A stretch of 64,000 nt of DNA from Planctomycetota bacterium. Lineage in GTDB: Bacteria > Planctomycetota > Phycisphaerae > Phycisphaerales > Zrk34. Below the pieces are notes generated by a model. That model was not told where the DNA came from. It saw only the letters and a list, made by a program, of their open reading frames with translations, and did not search any database. Both the position numbers and the translations under genes were made by a program. How positions within the stretch are numbered: position 1 is the first letter of the stretch; the number at the start of each line of letters is the position of its first letter. Location of the stretch: assembly GCA_016125255.1 (NCBI GenBank), contig WGMD01000002.1, forward strand, positions 744,001 to 808,000, in the 5' to 3' direction. Of the stretch, positions 1 to 8,804 are shown in pieces.

Positions 1-426
1 CCAGCCCGGCCAGAACCGCATGCAGTGCGCCGCGAAGGCGAAGCCGGTCGAAGCGGCGGCTGCGTCGGCCAAGCGCTGAGCTTCATCCGCCGATCGGCCC
101 AGGGGCTTTTCGATGATGACATGCTTGCCCGCTTCCAGGGCCGCGATGCCGTAGGGCACATGCAGATCGGTCGGCAGGCAGATGTCGACCACTTGGATCT
201 GCGGATCGGCGATCAGGTCCTCCGCCCGTTCGTAACGCTGGATCGAAAGATCCCCGACGCCGCCCTGCGCCTGCCCGTCGATATTGCCGTAGGCCCGCGT
301 CCGGCCGTGAAGCCGGTCCGCATCGATATCGCACAGCGCCGCGACGCGTACATCGCTGCGCTGCCGGTAGATATCAAGATGCGTCAGGCCCATCATGCCA
401 AGGCCCAGAATGCCCACAGTCGTCAT
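1..426 (-). CDS. Gfo/Idh/MocA family oxidoreductase, N-terminal 142 residues (cut by window edge)
   Basis: Reading the minus strand from the ATG at 426 gives an open frame to base 1 with no stop. The first residues form a Rossmann nucleotide-binding loop (GILGLGMMG, residues 5-13), and the typical EKPLG motif of this family lies at residues 106-110, so the NAD(P)-binding half is present. The C-terminal substrate domain is outside the window. The family oxidises or reduces sugars, inositols and related polyols in the cytoplasm; the substrate cannot be told here. It is divergent from an AraC-type regulator 163 bases away, a common arrangement for a sugar-utilisation gene and its regulator. Confidence 0.88.
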   Translation of the reverse strand, partial: MTTVGILGLGMMGLTHLDIYRQRSDVRVAALCDIDADRLHGRTRAYGNIDGQAQGGVGDLSIQRYERAEDLIADPQIQVVDICLPTDLHVPYGIAALEAGKHVIIEKPLGRSADEAQRLADAAAASTGFAFAAHCMRFWPGW

Positions 427-589
427 GTCCATTCCTTTACGTCCCGAACCGATCCGATCGATCCGGGATATTTGCCATATCCATTTGACACCTTCGTGTC
501 CCGCGGCCTATGGTGCCATGATATTAGCCATAATCATCGGAAATTGACATTCTTCAAAGCCAACACTTTATTTGCGAAATACCACAGCC

Positions 590-1441
590 ATGAAGCCCAA
601 TCCCCTGCTGCATCTGAGCGAATCCCGCGTGATGGCAGAAAATTACCCCGAGTTGGCGGCCGTGGGAATTCAATGGGTGGGCATCACCCAGGTCCGCGGG
701 CCGCGCACGCGCACCTCGTTCGATGAGGATCGCAAGCACAGCCATCTGCACATCGCCGCCGTCGGTCGCCCGCTCGTTCTCATCGACAAACGCTGGGTCG
801 AACTGCCCGATGGCACCGCCTACGTCAATCCGCTCGGCAGCGAGTGGGGCTGGCGATACGAAGGCAACACCAACGAATCGCAGCAGCATCTGTTCGTGCG
901 CTTCATCAACGGCTCCGACGGCGGCGTGCCGCGCGGCAAGCGCCATTCCTACCTTCAGCCCGACTGCGTCATCGACGATCTGCTCTGGACGTACCGCCAG
1001 CTACAGCGCGAATGCGTTTCCGCCGGTCGCTCCACGGTGATTCGATGCCTCGCCGAATTGATCGCCTTTCACGCACACGAGATGATTCACCCCACCGAGC
1101 CGACGTCGCAGCTCGCGGAGCTTTGGATGGCGGTGTCGGCGGATTTGACACGGGCATGGACGCTGGATGATTTGTGCGAAGAGGCGGCGATGAGCGCCGA
1201 GAAGCTGCGCCTCGTCTGTCAGCGCGAGCTGGGCAGTTCGCCGATGCGTCACGTGACGGACCTGCGCATGCGCAAGGCGGCCGACCTGCTCCGCACCACC
1301 GACTGGTCGATCGCACGCGTCGGCGTAGCGGTGGGCTATCCCAACCCGTTCAACTTCTCCGTCGCCTTCAAGCGTCGCCACAACTTAAGCCCCCGCGAAT
1401 ACTGCAAACGCCTCGCCTCCCGCCGGGCGATGCATTCCTGA
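590..1441 (+). CDS. AraC family transcriptional regulator
   Basis: This 283-residue protein has an N-terminal half consistent with a cupin-like sensing domain, including a histidine pair (HSHLH) near residue 50. The C-terminal ~100 residues form the double helix-turn-helix of AraC/XylS regulators, ending in a VGYPNPFNFSVAFKRRHN stretch that matches the conserved second HTH. The frame opens at a TTG at 572, but the ATG at 590 is preferred because homologues rarely carry the extra residues. It is transcribed away from the Gfo/Idh/MocA gene and probably controls it; this is inferred from position only. The ligand is unknown. Confidence 0.88.
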   Translation: MKPNPLLHLSESRVMAENYPELAAVGIQWVGITQVRGPRTRTSFDEDRKHSHLHIAAVGRPLVLIDKRWVELPDGTAYVNPLGSEWGWRYEGNTNESQQHLFVRFINGSDGGVPRGKRHSYLQPDCVIDDLLWTYRQLQRECVSAGRSTVIRCLAELIAFHAHEMIHPTEPTSQLAELWMAVSADLTRAWTLDDLCEEAAMSAEKLRLVCQRELGSSPMRHVTDLRMRKAADLLRTTDWSIARVGVAVGYPNPFNFSVAFKRRHNLSPREYCKRLASRRAMHS

Positions 1442-1859
1442 CGCCCGTCCGGACACCCACTCCGCCCTCCCGCGCCCGATCGCCGGCGTGATGGCATGGT
1501 CGTCGCATGTGCCGTTTCGGGCCTGTCCGCACCGCGCGACGGTACCAAGTCGGCTGAGCCGCAACGGTACGATCCGATGCCTTTGCAACGTCCTGATGGC
1601 CGGGAAATCGCTGTTTTCAACTTGATTTCCGTCCTCCCAAGCGACTCGAAGAATTGGCACGGCCTTTGTTGATTGACCTGCGTGTCGGCCCCTTCTCCGC
1701 GCGGTTCGTGCAGCGAGAAGGTGCGTGCATCCCACACATCACCGCTGATGAATCGGGGCCAGCGTGGTCCCGTCGTCGGTCGGTGGGTTGGCACTTGAGG
1801 CATCTCCGAGCAACCGCTTCGGAGGCCTCCTAATCGGCTGGGGCCGAAGGTTGGTTTCT
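1442..1859 (+). other. 418-base intergenic/leader region before a PEP-CTERM gene
   Basis: I see no gene here. It holds a sigma-54-like element at 1654-1670 (TTGGCACG, four bases, TTGTT) and a hairpin CTCCGA/TCGGAG at about 1804-1824. The open frame of the following gene extends back to a GTG at 1764, but that extension has no signal peptide and is treated as untranslated. Confidence 0.4.
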
Positions 1860-3290
1860 ATGGTCCGTCACATGCGCGGGCTGGTTTCGGGGTTCATTCT
1901 CTCCCTTCTATGCGTCACGATCGGCCGGGCCGAAGTCATCAGCGACTTCGTCATTCTCACCGACGGTCATGTCCACATCGGCACGGACGCCATGGTGCTC
2001 GGCGGACTCGTCGGATCGAATCTCGATTCATCGCTGGCGACGAACCCGGGGCCCAACTACGAGAGCATTGATCTGCTCTCGGGCTCGATGACGCTGGGAC
2101 TGCGCGGACTGGCGAGCGTGCACGTCGGCACCAACGCCCTCGTCAACGGAAACATCACCGTCAACGGCAACGTCACCACCGTCAGCGGCGCGACCATCAA
2201 CGGCGTCGTCAACGCCCGCGGCGGACTCGGCGTCGACCCCGCCGACGGCGATGTGCAGGGCGGCACCAACGCCACCTTCAACGGCGACATCCATGCCCAC
2301 GGCGACGTCAATTTCAACTCCGGCGTCACCGTCAACGGTTCCGTCTTCACCAAAGGCGATTTCACCACCGGGCAGAACGGCCTGATCCAGAACCTCGGCA
2401 ACGTCGACGCCGAAAAGAAAGTCGACCTCGGCGCCGGCACCACCGTCGCCGGCAATGTCCGTTATGGCACGACCCTGACGCTCCGCCCCACCGGCAGTCC
2501 GACGGCTCAAATCCTCGGCACCGCTGTGCAAACCGCCCCGTCATTCGTCGCTGAGCCGCAGGCCTTCGCCGCCGTCCCGCTCATGAGCGTCACCGCCGCC
2601 ACGCCCGGCGTGACCAGCATCGTCAAGACCGCCAACATGTCCACCGACCTGGCCGTCGGCGATTACAAGGACATCGATCTGGGCAACAACAACACGCTGA
2701 CCCTGCACTCCGGAACGTACAATCTGCACAGTCTGACGATGAACTCCAGCAGCGAGATTCACCTGGAATTCAACGCCGCGATGGATCCGATCCATGTGCT
2801 CATCGGGCAGGACGTCGTGCTGGGCACCGCGTCGGTCAATGATCTGACGATCGTGGTCAAGGTCGGCTCCGGCCCCGAGCAGGAAGTCAAGATGCTCGAC
2901 GACGGCTCCGTGCCCAACTACGACCCGGGCGGTCTGAACATGAGCATGATCTCGCTGGCTCAGAAGGTCATCTTCGAAGTCGGCCGGGACTTCACGCTCC
3001 ATGCCAACCATACGCGCAACGCCAACAATCAGGACGTCGGCGCTAACTGGCTGGGCATCGTCAAAGCGGTCGATGACATTCACCTGGGCGAATGGACCCG
3101 CACCATCGGCGCGATGTACGCCAACGATGACTTTGAGATGCTCGCCAACTCCAAGCTCAACGGGCAGGGCATCCTCGGCCCCGACCAGGGCCCGGTCATC
3201 GTCCCCGAGCCGTCGACGATCAGTCTGATCGTCGGCCTCGCCGGTCTGGCCCTGACACGCCGCCCCCGCAACTCGCGTGGTGTCGCCTAA
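1860..3290 (+). CDS. PEP-CTERM protein with repetitive beta-solenoid-like region
   Basis: This 476-residue secreted protein starts at the ATG at 1860, which opens a clean signal peptide (basic MVRHMR, hydrophobic core, cleavage near GRA). Residues about 75-200 carry short repeats of the type NGNITVNGNVTT, spaced like the turns of a beta-solenoid or bactofilin-like fold. A second region follows at about 230-440. The C-terminus is a PEP-CTERM signal: VPEPSTIS near residue 448, a hydrophobic segment and a basic tail with RRP and SR. Such proteins are processed by an exosortase and placed in the cell envelope or extracellular matrix. Specific function is unknown. A Rho-independent terminator follows at 3323-3352. 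Confidence 0.85.
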   Translation: MVRHMRGLVSGFILSLLCVTIGRAEVISDFVILTDGHVHIGTDAMVLGGLVGSNLDSSLATNPGPNYESIDLLSGSMTLGLRGLASVHVGTNALVNGNITVNGNVTTVSGATINGVVNARGGLGVDPADGDVQGGTNATFNGDIHAHGDVNFNSGVTVNGSVFTKGDFTTGQNGLIQNLGNVDAEKKVDLGAGTTVAGNVRYGTTLTLRPTGSPTAQILGTAVQTAPSFVAEPQAFAAVPLMSVTAATPGVTSIVKTANMSTDLAVGDYKDIDLGNNNTLTLHSGTYNLHSLTMNSSSEIHLEFNAAMDPIHVLIGQDVVLGTASVNDLTIVVKVGSGPEQEVKMLDDGSVPNYDPGGLNMSMISLAQKVIFEVGRDFTLHANHTRNANNQDVGANWLGIVKAVDDIHLGEWTRTIGAMYANDDFEMLANSKLNGQGILGPDQGPVIVPEPSTISLIVGLAGLALTRRPRNSRGVA

Positions 3291-3322
3291 CCGCTGTAAA
3301 CACAGATACTTCTCGTCGCAAG

Positions 3323-3352
3323 GAGCGTCCGATTCCCATCGGCGCTCTTTTT
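3323..3352 (+). terminator. Rho-independent terminator of the PEP-CTERM gene at 1860
   Basis: An imperfect hairpin (GAGCGTCCGAT paired with ATCGGCGCTC, one bulged base, loop TCCC) is followed by five T. It begins 32 bases after the stop codon. Confidence 0.8.
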
Positions 3353-3381
3353 CATGCGCCGTCACCGGTGACAGATTTTCC

Positions 3382-3411
3382 TTGACGATGGTTCACTGCG
3401 GTCGGTACAGT
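3382..3411 (+). promoter_or_regulatory. Sigma-70-type promoter for the gene at 3699
   Basis: TTGACG at 3382-3387 and TACAGT at 3406-3411 are separated by 18 bases. The start site would be near 3418, giving a leader of about 280 bases. Confidence 0.5.
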
Positions 3412-3698
3412 ATCCCCGTACTCGAACGCGCAGAACGACGGTAACCTTGTAGTTGCCGGCGCTTCGAGGGGAAAAAGGTTGTGCTCAAGGCGGCGTCCGC
3501 GCCGCCGGAGGCATGCATGAGACCGTTCCGGTACTTCCGGGCATCCTGACATCGTTGTGATTGGTTGAGCGCATCGCCGCTTGCGGTGCGCCTGCCGCAT
3601 GGGCAGTGCCCGTGAGGCGATCGGTCGGACGAGCGGAGCGCGGAAAGAACGAACGATGCGAGCGGACGCAATGCCGCTCGCGGAATGGGAGTCAGAAC
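3412..3698 (+). promoter_or_regulatory. Long structured 5' leader of the autotransporter-repeat gene
   Basis: No gene is supported in this stretch. It can form several hairpins: GGCGGCG/CGCCGCC at 3489-3506, CCGG/CCGG at 3528-3540, GCGCA/TGCGC with an inner CCGC/GCGG at 3569-3591, GGGCA/TGCCC at 3601-3611, and GCGAGCGG/CCGCTCGC at 3658-3681. The last ends six bases before the Shine-Dalgarno GGGAG at 3687-3691. It does not match a riboswitch class that I recognise. Confidence 0.45.
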
Positions 3699-6113
3699 AT
3701 GATGAAGGGCACGCCAAAGAAACGTGTGATGCGCCATGGCGCGATGATGCTGGGGTTGTCGGTTGCGTGGGCGGCATCGGCGCGCGCTGCGACTTTTACA
3801 TGGAACGTCACCGGGTCAAGTAACTGGGCCACCGGCACCAACTGGGTCGGCAACACCGCGCCTGGTCTCACCGGCACCGATACCATCCTCCAGTTCACCC
3901 GAGCCGCGTCAAACTACACCGCACAGAATACGGTCGGCGCCGGCACCACCGACGTCTTCCACCTCGTCGGACTCGAATTCACCAACACCGGCACGGGCAC
4001 CTCGACCTACACCGTCTCCCGCGCCAACAGCCGCACCCTCAGCTTCGACGCCGGCTCCCCCTCCGGCAGCCCCTACATCGCGCTCGATGCCAACGGCGGA
4101 ACCTTCAACTTCAACATCCCCGCCGCACTCACCGCCAATCTCGCCATCAAAGGCAACGGCACCGCCACCTTTACCTTCAACAGCGGCATCAGCGGCAATT
4201 TCGGAATCACCAAAACCGGCACCAGTCTCGTCGACTTCAGCGCCGCAAGCACCTACACCGGCCTGACCACCATCACCGGCGGCACCATCAAGATCACCGC
4301 CGCCAACGCCATCGCCTCCGGCAACAGCATGTCCATCGGCGCCGCCGGCACACTCGACATGAACAGCCGCGACGTCTCGCTCGACCAGCTCTCCGGGTCC
4401 GGCTCCATCTCCACCACCAGCGGCGCCCTGACCGTCGGCTCCGCCAACAGCTCCAACACATGGAGCGGCGTCATCAGCGGCGGCGGCGACCTGGTCAAAG
4501 CAGGCAACGGCACCTTCACCCTCGCCACTTCCCAAACCTACACCGGCAAGACCACCGTCAATGGCGGAACGCTCTTCCTCAACAGCGGCGTGTCGCTCTC
4601 GTCGTCGACTGATTTGACCGTGAATTCCCCCGGTTTTCTCGACGCCAACAGCAACAATCTCACCGTGGCATCGCTCGCCGGCTCCGGCAACATCAGCATG
4701 GGAACCGGCACGCTCTCCGTCGTCGGCGGTTCGACCTACAGCGGCGTCATCTCCGGCTCCGGGGGGTTCAACAAGACCGGCTCCGGCGCTCTGACCATGA
4801 GCGGAGCCAACAACTTCACCGGCCCGATCAACGTCACCGGCGGAACACTCCGTCTCTCCGGCGCCGCGAACCGTTTCCTCACCACCGTCGACGTCAACGT
4901 CACCGGCGGAACATTCGACCTCAACACCAACAGCCAGACCATCGACGCCCTCACCGGCTCCGGCACCGTCCTCACCAGCAGCAGCGCCACCACGCTCACC
5001 CTCGGCAATGACAACGGCTCGGGCGTCTTCAGCGGCGCCATCAACGAATCCGGCAACGTCACGAAAATCGGCTCCGGAACCCAGACGCTCTCCGGCACCG
5101 GCAGCACCTACTCCGGCAACACCAACATCAACGGCGGCGTCCTCTCCGTCACAACGATCAAGAACAACGGCACCGCCAGTTCCCTCGGCAACGCCAACAA
5201 CTCCGGCGCGACCATTACCTTCAATGGCGGCACGCTCCAGTACACCGGCGCCACCGACGCCACCAACCGCGGCTTCACGGTCAATACGGGCGGCGCCACC
5301 ATCGATATCGCCAACGCCGGCACCACGCTGACCTTCAGCGGCGCCGCCATCGTCGGCTCCGGATCCGGCGGCTTCGCCAAGTCCGGCGCCGGCACGCTCA
5401 TCCTCTCAAACACCAACACCTACACCGGCAACACCACCGTCAAGCTCGGCCTGCTCAACATCACCGGCTCGCTCGCCAACAATGGGTCGAGCAAAGTGTT
5501 CATCGACGCCGATGGCAACGGCGATTTCGCCAGCGGGACCGACACGAAACTTTCCCGCGCCGTCGCCGCCGCCGCCTCGTACACCGGCTATGGATCCGCC
5601 ATCACCAGCAGCGCGCTGACCAAGGCCGACCTGCTCGGCGGCTCGAATACGACGCTCGCCGTCAAATCGCTGGGCATGCAGTGGCGCACCGTGGCGAGCA
5701 CCGTGGGCGAAATCAACCGCGGCAATCTCGCGTCCGATGTGATCAACCTGACGGGCATCGACACGACGAAGTTCGTGCTCCAGATGAACTACGCCCCCAT
5801 CGCCAACGAAGCCGTGCTCGCCGCCGCCCAGCAAATCCGTCTCGCCTGGCTCGACACGAACACGAACACATGGAAGAACGCCATCCTCGGCAACCATGGT
5901 GCGAACGTCGGTCTGACGAACGTACAGGGAAGCTGGGCCGGCGCCGGCGGCAGCACGCTGGTGCTCGGAAGCTGGGGCGTCGACACGACCAATCACGTCG
6001 TCTGGGCCGTGCTCGACCACAACAGCCAATTCGCCGTGCTCGTCCCGTCACCGATGGCGCTGCCCGCCGGTCTGACGCTCCTGTCCCTGCTGGCCGCGCG
6101 TCGCCGCCGCTGA
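3699..6113 (+). CDS. Autotransporter-associated beta-strand repeat protein with PSP-type C-terminal sorting signal
   Basis: This 804-residue protein begins with a signal peptide (MMKGTPKKRVMRHG, hydrophobic core, ASARA). At least five copies of the autotransporter-associated beta-strand repeat follow, with the pattern KxGxGTxxLSGxNTYTGxTTVNGGTL spread over roughly residues 160-620; these fold as a right-handed beta-helix passenger. No beta-barrel translocator domain follows. The C-terminus is instead a sorting signal in which PEP is replaced by PSP (VPSPMALPAGLTLL, then AARRRR). The start at 3699 is supported by GGGAG at 3687-3691. The role is probably a surface or matrix protein; the exact function is unknown. 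Confidence 0.87.
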   Translation: MMKGTPKKRVMRHGAMMLGLSVAWAASARAATFTWNVTGSSNWATGTNWVGNTAPGLTGTDTILQFTRAASNYTAQNTVGAGTTDVFHLVGLEFTNTGTGTSTYTVSRANSRTLSFDAGSPSGSPYIALDANGGTFNFNIPAALTANLAIKGNGTATFTFNSGISGNFGITKTGTSLVDFSAASTYTGLTTITGGTIKITAANAIASGNSMSIGAAGTLDMNSRDVSLDQLSGSGSISTTSGALTVGSANSSNTWSGVISGGGDLVKAGNGTFTLATSQTYTGKTTVNGGTLFLNSGVSLSSSTDLTVNSPGFLDANSNNLTVASLAGSGNISMGTGTLSVVGGSTYSGVISGSGGFNKTGSGALTMSGANNFTGPINVTGGTLRLSGAANRFLTTVDVNVTGGTFDLNTNSQTIDALTGSGTVLTSSSATTLTLGNDNGSGVFSGAINESGNVTKIGSGTQTLSGTGSTYSGNTNINGGVLSVTTIKNNGTASSLGNANNSGATITFNGGTLQYTGATDATNRGFTVNTGGATIDIANAGTTLTFSGAAIVGSGSGGFAKSGAGTLILSNTNTYTGNTTVKLGLLNITGSLANNGSSKVFIDADGNGDFASGTDTKLSRAVAAAASYTGYGSAITSSALTKADLLGGSNTTLAVKSLGMQWRTVASTVGEINRGNLASDVINLTGIDTTKFVLQMNYAPIANEAVLAAAQQIRLAWLDTNTNTWKNAILGNHGANVGLTNVQGSWAGAGGSTLVLGSWGVDTTNHVVWAVLDHNSQFAVLVPSPMALPAGLTLLSLLAARRRR

Positions 6114-6155
6114 TCAACCCGATTCGCAACATGCCCGCCCACCGGACCCGACCGA

Positions 6156-6185
6156 TTGTGATTTGACGCCCCGACCCGCTACAAT
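6156..6185 (+). promoter_or_regulatory. Probable promoter of tRNA-Gly
   Basis: TTGTGA at 6156-6161 and TACAAT at 6180-6185 lie 18 bases apart, and the tRNA begins 14 bases after the -10 box. A nearby TTGACG at 6163 is too close to the -10 to serve. Confidence 0.45.
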
Positions 6186-6198
6186 GCCCCCACACTCT

Positions 6199-6271
6199 GC
6201 GGGCGTAACTCAATTGGTAGAGTGTCAGCCTTCCAAGCTGAATGTTGCCGGTTCGATCCCGGTCGCCCGCT
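6199..6271 (+). tRNA. tRNA-Gly (anticodon UCC)
   Basis: A complete cloverleaf can be drawn. The acceptor arms are GCGGGCG and CGCCCGC with discriminator T, and the D-stem is ACTC/GAGT. The anticodon stem TCAGC/GCTGA holds the loop CTTCCAA with anticodon TCC. The T-arm is CCGG-TTCGATC-CCGG. The 3' CCA is not encoded. The gene stands alone between a surface-protein gene and the converging sulfatase gene. Confidence 0.96.
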
Positions 6272-6328
6272 TTGGATTCACGCGGTTTTGGCGCGTGGTC
6301 CTTCATTGTCGCATCTGCAATAGCGCAT

Positions 6329-6356
6329 AAAAAAGCCCCGTTGCGTTCAACGGGGC
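6329..6356 (-). terminator. Rho-independent terminator of the sulfatase gene
   Basis: On the minus strand a perfect 9-base-pair stem (GCCCCGTTG/CAACGGGGC, loop AACG) is followed by TTTTTT, 17 bases after the sulfatase stop. Confidence 0.92.
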
Positions 6357-6372
6357 GGTGGGTTAAGCGTCG

Positions 6373-7851
6373 TTACTCGACGGGCTTGTCCAGCGCTTTG
6401 ATCGGGAAAAGCTGGCTCGGCACGTGCTGCTGGATCATGATGGCTTCGCACTTTTTGACGATGTCGGGATGTTCCGCGGCGACGTTGTGCGACTCGCCGG
6501 GGTCTTTGTCGAGGTCGTAGAGCTCGGTGACGATCTTGCCTTTGGCGAGGCCCTGACGGATCGCCTTCCATTCGCCGATGCGCACGAACTGCTGACCGCC
6601 GTAGCCGGCGAACTCGCGGTAGAGGAATGGGCGGTCGGGCTGGGGCTGGCCGAGCAGTGTGGGGATGAGACTGATGCCATCGACGTTGCCGGGGACTTTG
6701 TCGGCGGCGCCGGCGAGTTCCATGAACGTCGGCAGCCAATCCTCGAAACCGCTGATGCGATCGCTGACCTTGCCCGCGGGGATGTGACCGGGCCAGCGTG
6801 CGATCATCGGCACGCGGATGCCGCCTTCGTAGAGCGAGCCCTTGAGGCCCTTGAATCCGTCGGCGGATTCGAAGAATTCGCTGTCGGACCCGCCGAGGCG
6901 GTTGTACGTCGGCCCATTGTCGGAGGTGAAGATGACGATGGTGTCATCGTCGAGGTTCAGTTCCTTGAGCAGGTCCATGATGCGCCCGAAATCACGATCC
7001 ATGCGCGTGATCATCGCCGCATACGCTGCGCGCGGCGTGCGATTGGGCAGATACCCCTTGTTGCCGACATACGGCGGGTCGGGCCACTTGCCTTCATATT
7101 CCTTGAGCGAATCGTCGGGCACCTGCAGCGCCAGATGCGGCACGCTGGTGGGGATGTAGCAGAAGAACGGCTGATCCTTGTGATCGCGGATGAACTTTAT
7201 CGCCTCTTCGTCGATCAAGTCCGGGGCGTACTGCTTGCCGATGTACTGCGCGTAGAGCTTTGGATCATTCGCGTCCGCGCCTTTGGCGAGCTGACCGCTG
7301 AGCCAGTGGGCGCCGTGCAACAGATCGGGGTTGTCGAGCGGGACGCGGGCGTCATCGCTGTAGAGGTAATTCGGGTAGTAGTTGTGAGCATGACGCTGAC
7401 AGTTGAAGCCGTAGAAATGATCGAAACCCTGCGCGACGGCGTCGCCTTCGGATTTGACCGGACCGAGGCCCCACTTGCCGAACGCGCCGGTGCCGTAGCC
7501 GGCGGCTTTGAGCAGTTCGGCGATGGTGACGGTGTCGGCGGGAATGGGCGTCTGTCCCTCCGGCTGCACCTCCTTGTTGTCGCGCACCCAGGTATGCCCC
7601 GGATGCTGCCCCGTCATCAGCACGCAGCGCGACGGGGCGCACACGCCGTTGCCGGCGTAGTGATTCGTGAACTTCATCCCCTCCGCCGCGAGCTTGTCGA
7701 TGTTGGGCGTCTTGATCTTCGTCTGCCCGAAGCAGCCCAGCTCCGAGTAGCCCAGATCGTCGGCGAGGAAAAAGATGATGTTCGGCTGACGCGCCTGGAC
7801 CGAGGCGACAAGCAGCACACACAATACACAAAGCCATCCGATCCGTTGCAT
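6373..7851 (-). CDS. Secreted formylglycine-dependent sulfatase (arylsulfatase A-like)
   Basis: This 492-residue protein has a signal peptide (residues 1-20) and the alkaline-phosphatase-superfamily sulfatase domain. Metal-binding DD lies at residues 31-32, and the C-x-P-S-R signature is CAPSR at 71-75, where Cys71 would be converted to formylglycine. A downstream TSDNGP motif supplies the Asp-Asn metal ligands. It hydrolyses sulfate esters outside the cytoplasm, probably on sulfated polysaccharides as in other planctomycetes; the substrate is not deducible. GAGAGGG lies just upstream of the ATG. It is monocistronic, with its own terminator. No dedicated maturase gene is nearby. Confidence 0.93.
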   Translation of the reverse strand: MQRIGWLCVLCVLLVASVQARQPNIIFFLADDLGYSELGCFGQTKIKTPNIDKLAAEGMKFTNHYAGNGVCAPSRCVLMTGQHPGHTWVRDNKEVQPEGQTPIPADTVTIAELLKAAGYGTGAFGKWGLGPVKSEGDAVAQGFDHFYGFNCQRHAHNYYPNYLYSDDARVPLDNPDLLHGAHWLSGQLAKGADANDPKLYAQYIGKQYAPDLIDEEAIKFIRDHKDQPFFCYIPTSVPHLALQVPDDSLKEYEGKWPDPPYVGNKGYLPNRTPRAAYAAMITRMDRDFGRIMDLLKELNLDDDTIVIFTSDNGPTYNRLGGSDSEFFESADGFKGLKGSLYEGGIRVPMIARWPGHIPAGKVSDRISGFEDWLPTFMELAGAADKVPGNVDGISLIPTLLGQPQPDRPFLYREFAGYGGQQFVRIGEWKAIRQGLAKGKIVTELYDLDKDPGESHNVAAEHPDIVKKCEAIMIQQHVPSQLFPIKALDKPVE

Positions 7852-7979
7852 CGCGACCCTCTCAGATTACATTACACGCACAACGGCCGCTCATTCACCG
7901 TCATTGCATCCGCGACGGCGGCACGGGCGGGTGAGGCGGCCGATTCGCAACAGAGTACCCGATCGAGCGGCCCGGCGGG

Positions 7980-8744
7980 TCAATATGGAATCGGCATTTG
8001 CGTGCGGTGGACGTAACCGCGATGCCAGGTCAGGTCCCACAGATCTTCAAGGTTGACATGGCGGGCCGAGCCGTCGAGGAAGGACATGTTGATCGCGCCG
8101 TAGTGGCGACGGATGACATAGCGGCCCATGAGCGAGACGCCGAGCGGCACGGGCTGCGTCGCCGTGGCGGCGGGCTCGGTGGTGGGCGGCGCATTGGTGC
8201 TCAACGGATAGGAATTGTGCCAGATGCAGTCGCCCAGCAGCGGGATGTTGGTCGGCTCGGTGGACATGCCTTCCGTGCGGAAGTGACGATCGATGTCGTT
8301 GCCCCAGCCGGTGGTGGAGTGGGTATGGATGTTGACGCCGTAGCTGCCGCCGCCGTCAAACCCGACGCCGTAGGTATTGACGTTAAGCCACCATCGGCGC
8401 GTGCGCGAGCCCCAGACTTGTGCGAATCCGCTGCCGGAGGGATTGGGGAGCGTGTAGCCGGCGGTTTCCGGGCAGTAGCGGATTTGATCGGTGCTGACGT
8501 ATTGATTGATGAGTTCGAGCCAGTGCGGATCGCTGGCGTTGGTGGACGAAGGCGGATGCACGCCGAAGTAGTCCGCGGAATAGGCGATGTGCCCCAGCGC
8601 GATCTGCCGGAGATTGGACAGGCACACGACGGACTTCGCCGAGGTGCGCGCCTCCCGCAGCGCCGGCAAGAGCATCGCGACAAGCATCGCGATGATGCTC
8701 GTGACGACGAGCAGTTCGATCAAGCTGAATGCACGCCTGCGCAT
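7980..8744 (-). CDS. Type II secretion/type IV pilin-like pseudopilin with H-X9-DG motif
   Basis: The 254-residue protein opens with MRRRAF-SLIELLVV, a prepilin N-terminal methylation site with Ala rather than Gly before the cleavage point, followed by one hydrophobic helix. The C-terminal half carries HYGAINMSFLDG, the H-X9-DG motif of planctomycete and verrucomicrobial pseudopilins. These proteins are processed by prepilin peptidase and assembled in the envelope; their precise role is unknown. The frame extends upstream to 8786, but that part is encoded by a palindrome, so the start at 8744 is chosen. It is the last gene of the sigma/FecR/PTP-CTERM cluster. Confidence 0.85.
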   Translation of the reverse strand: MRRRAFSLIELLVVTSIIAMLVAMLLPALREARTSAKSVVCLSNLRQIALGHIAYSADYFGVHPPSSTNASDPHWLELINQYVSTDQIRYCPETAGYTLPNPSGSGFAQVWGSRTRRWWLNVNTYGVGFDGGGSYGVNIHTHSTTGWGNDIDRHFRTEGMSTEPTNIPLLGDCIWHNSYPLSTNAPPTTEPAATATQPVPLGVSLMGRYVIRRHYGAINMSFLDGSARHVNLEDLWDLTWHRGYVHRTQMPIPY

Positions 8745-8766
8745 GAAGGTGTATTTCGCTGGTAAG

Positions 8767-8798
8767 GAAAGCTCAGGGATGGCCATCCCTGAGCTTTC
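8767..8798 (-). terminator. 32-base perfect palindrome between PTP-CTERM and pseudopilin genes
   Basis: The sequence is a perfect 32-base inverted repeat centred at 8782/8783 (arms begin GAAAGCTCAGGGATGG). It starts six bases after the PTP-CTERM stop codon. On the minus strand it is followed by CTTACC rather than a run of T, so it may be a weak terminator, an attenuator or an mRNA-stabilising hairpin that sets the expression ratio of the two genes. Confidence 0.6.
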
Positions 8799-8804
8799 GG
8801 TGGC

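Noticed and set aside
1789-1797. A second TTGGCAC word before the first PEP-CTERM gene as a possible sigma-54 site
   Set aside because: No -12 element follows at the correct distance.
6163-6185. TTGACG as the -35 box of the tRNA-Gly promoter
   Set aside because: It is only 11 bases from the TACAAT box; the TTGTGA at 6156 has a workable spacing.
6424-8016. A 530-codon plus-strand open frame over the sulfatase gene
   Set aside because: The sulfatase on the minus strand has all active-site motifs, so this frame is a shadow.
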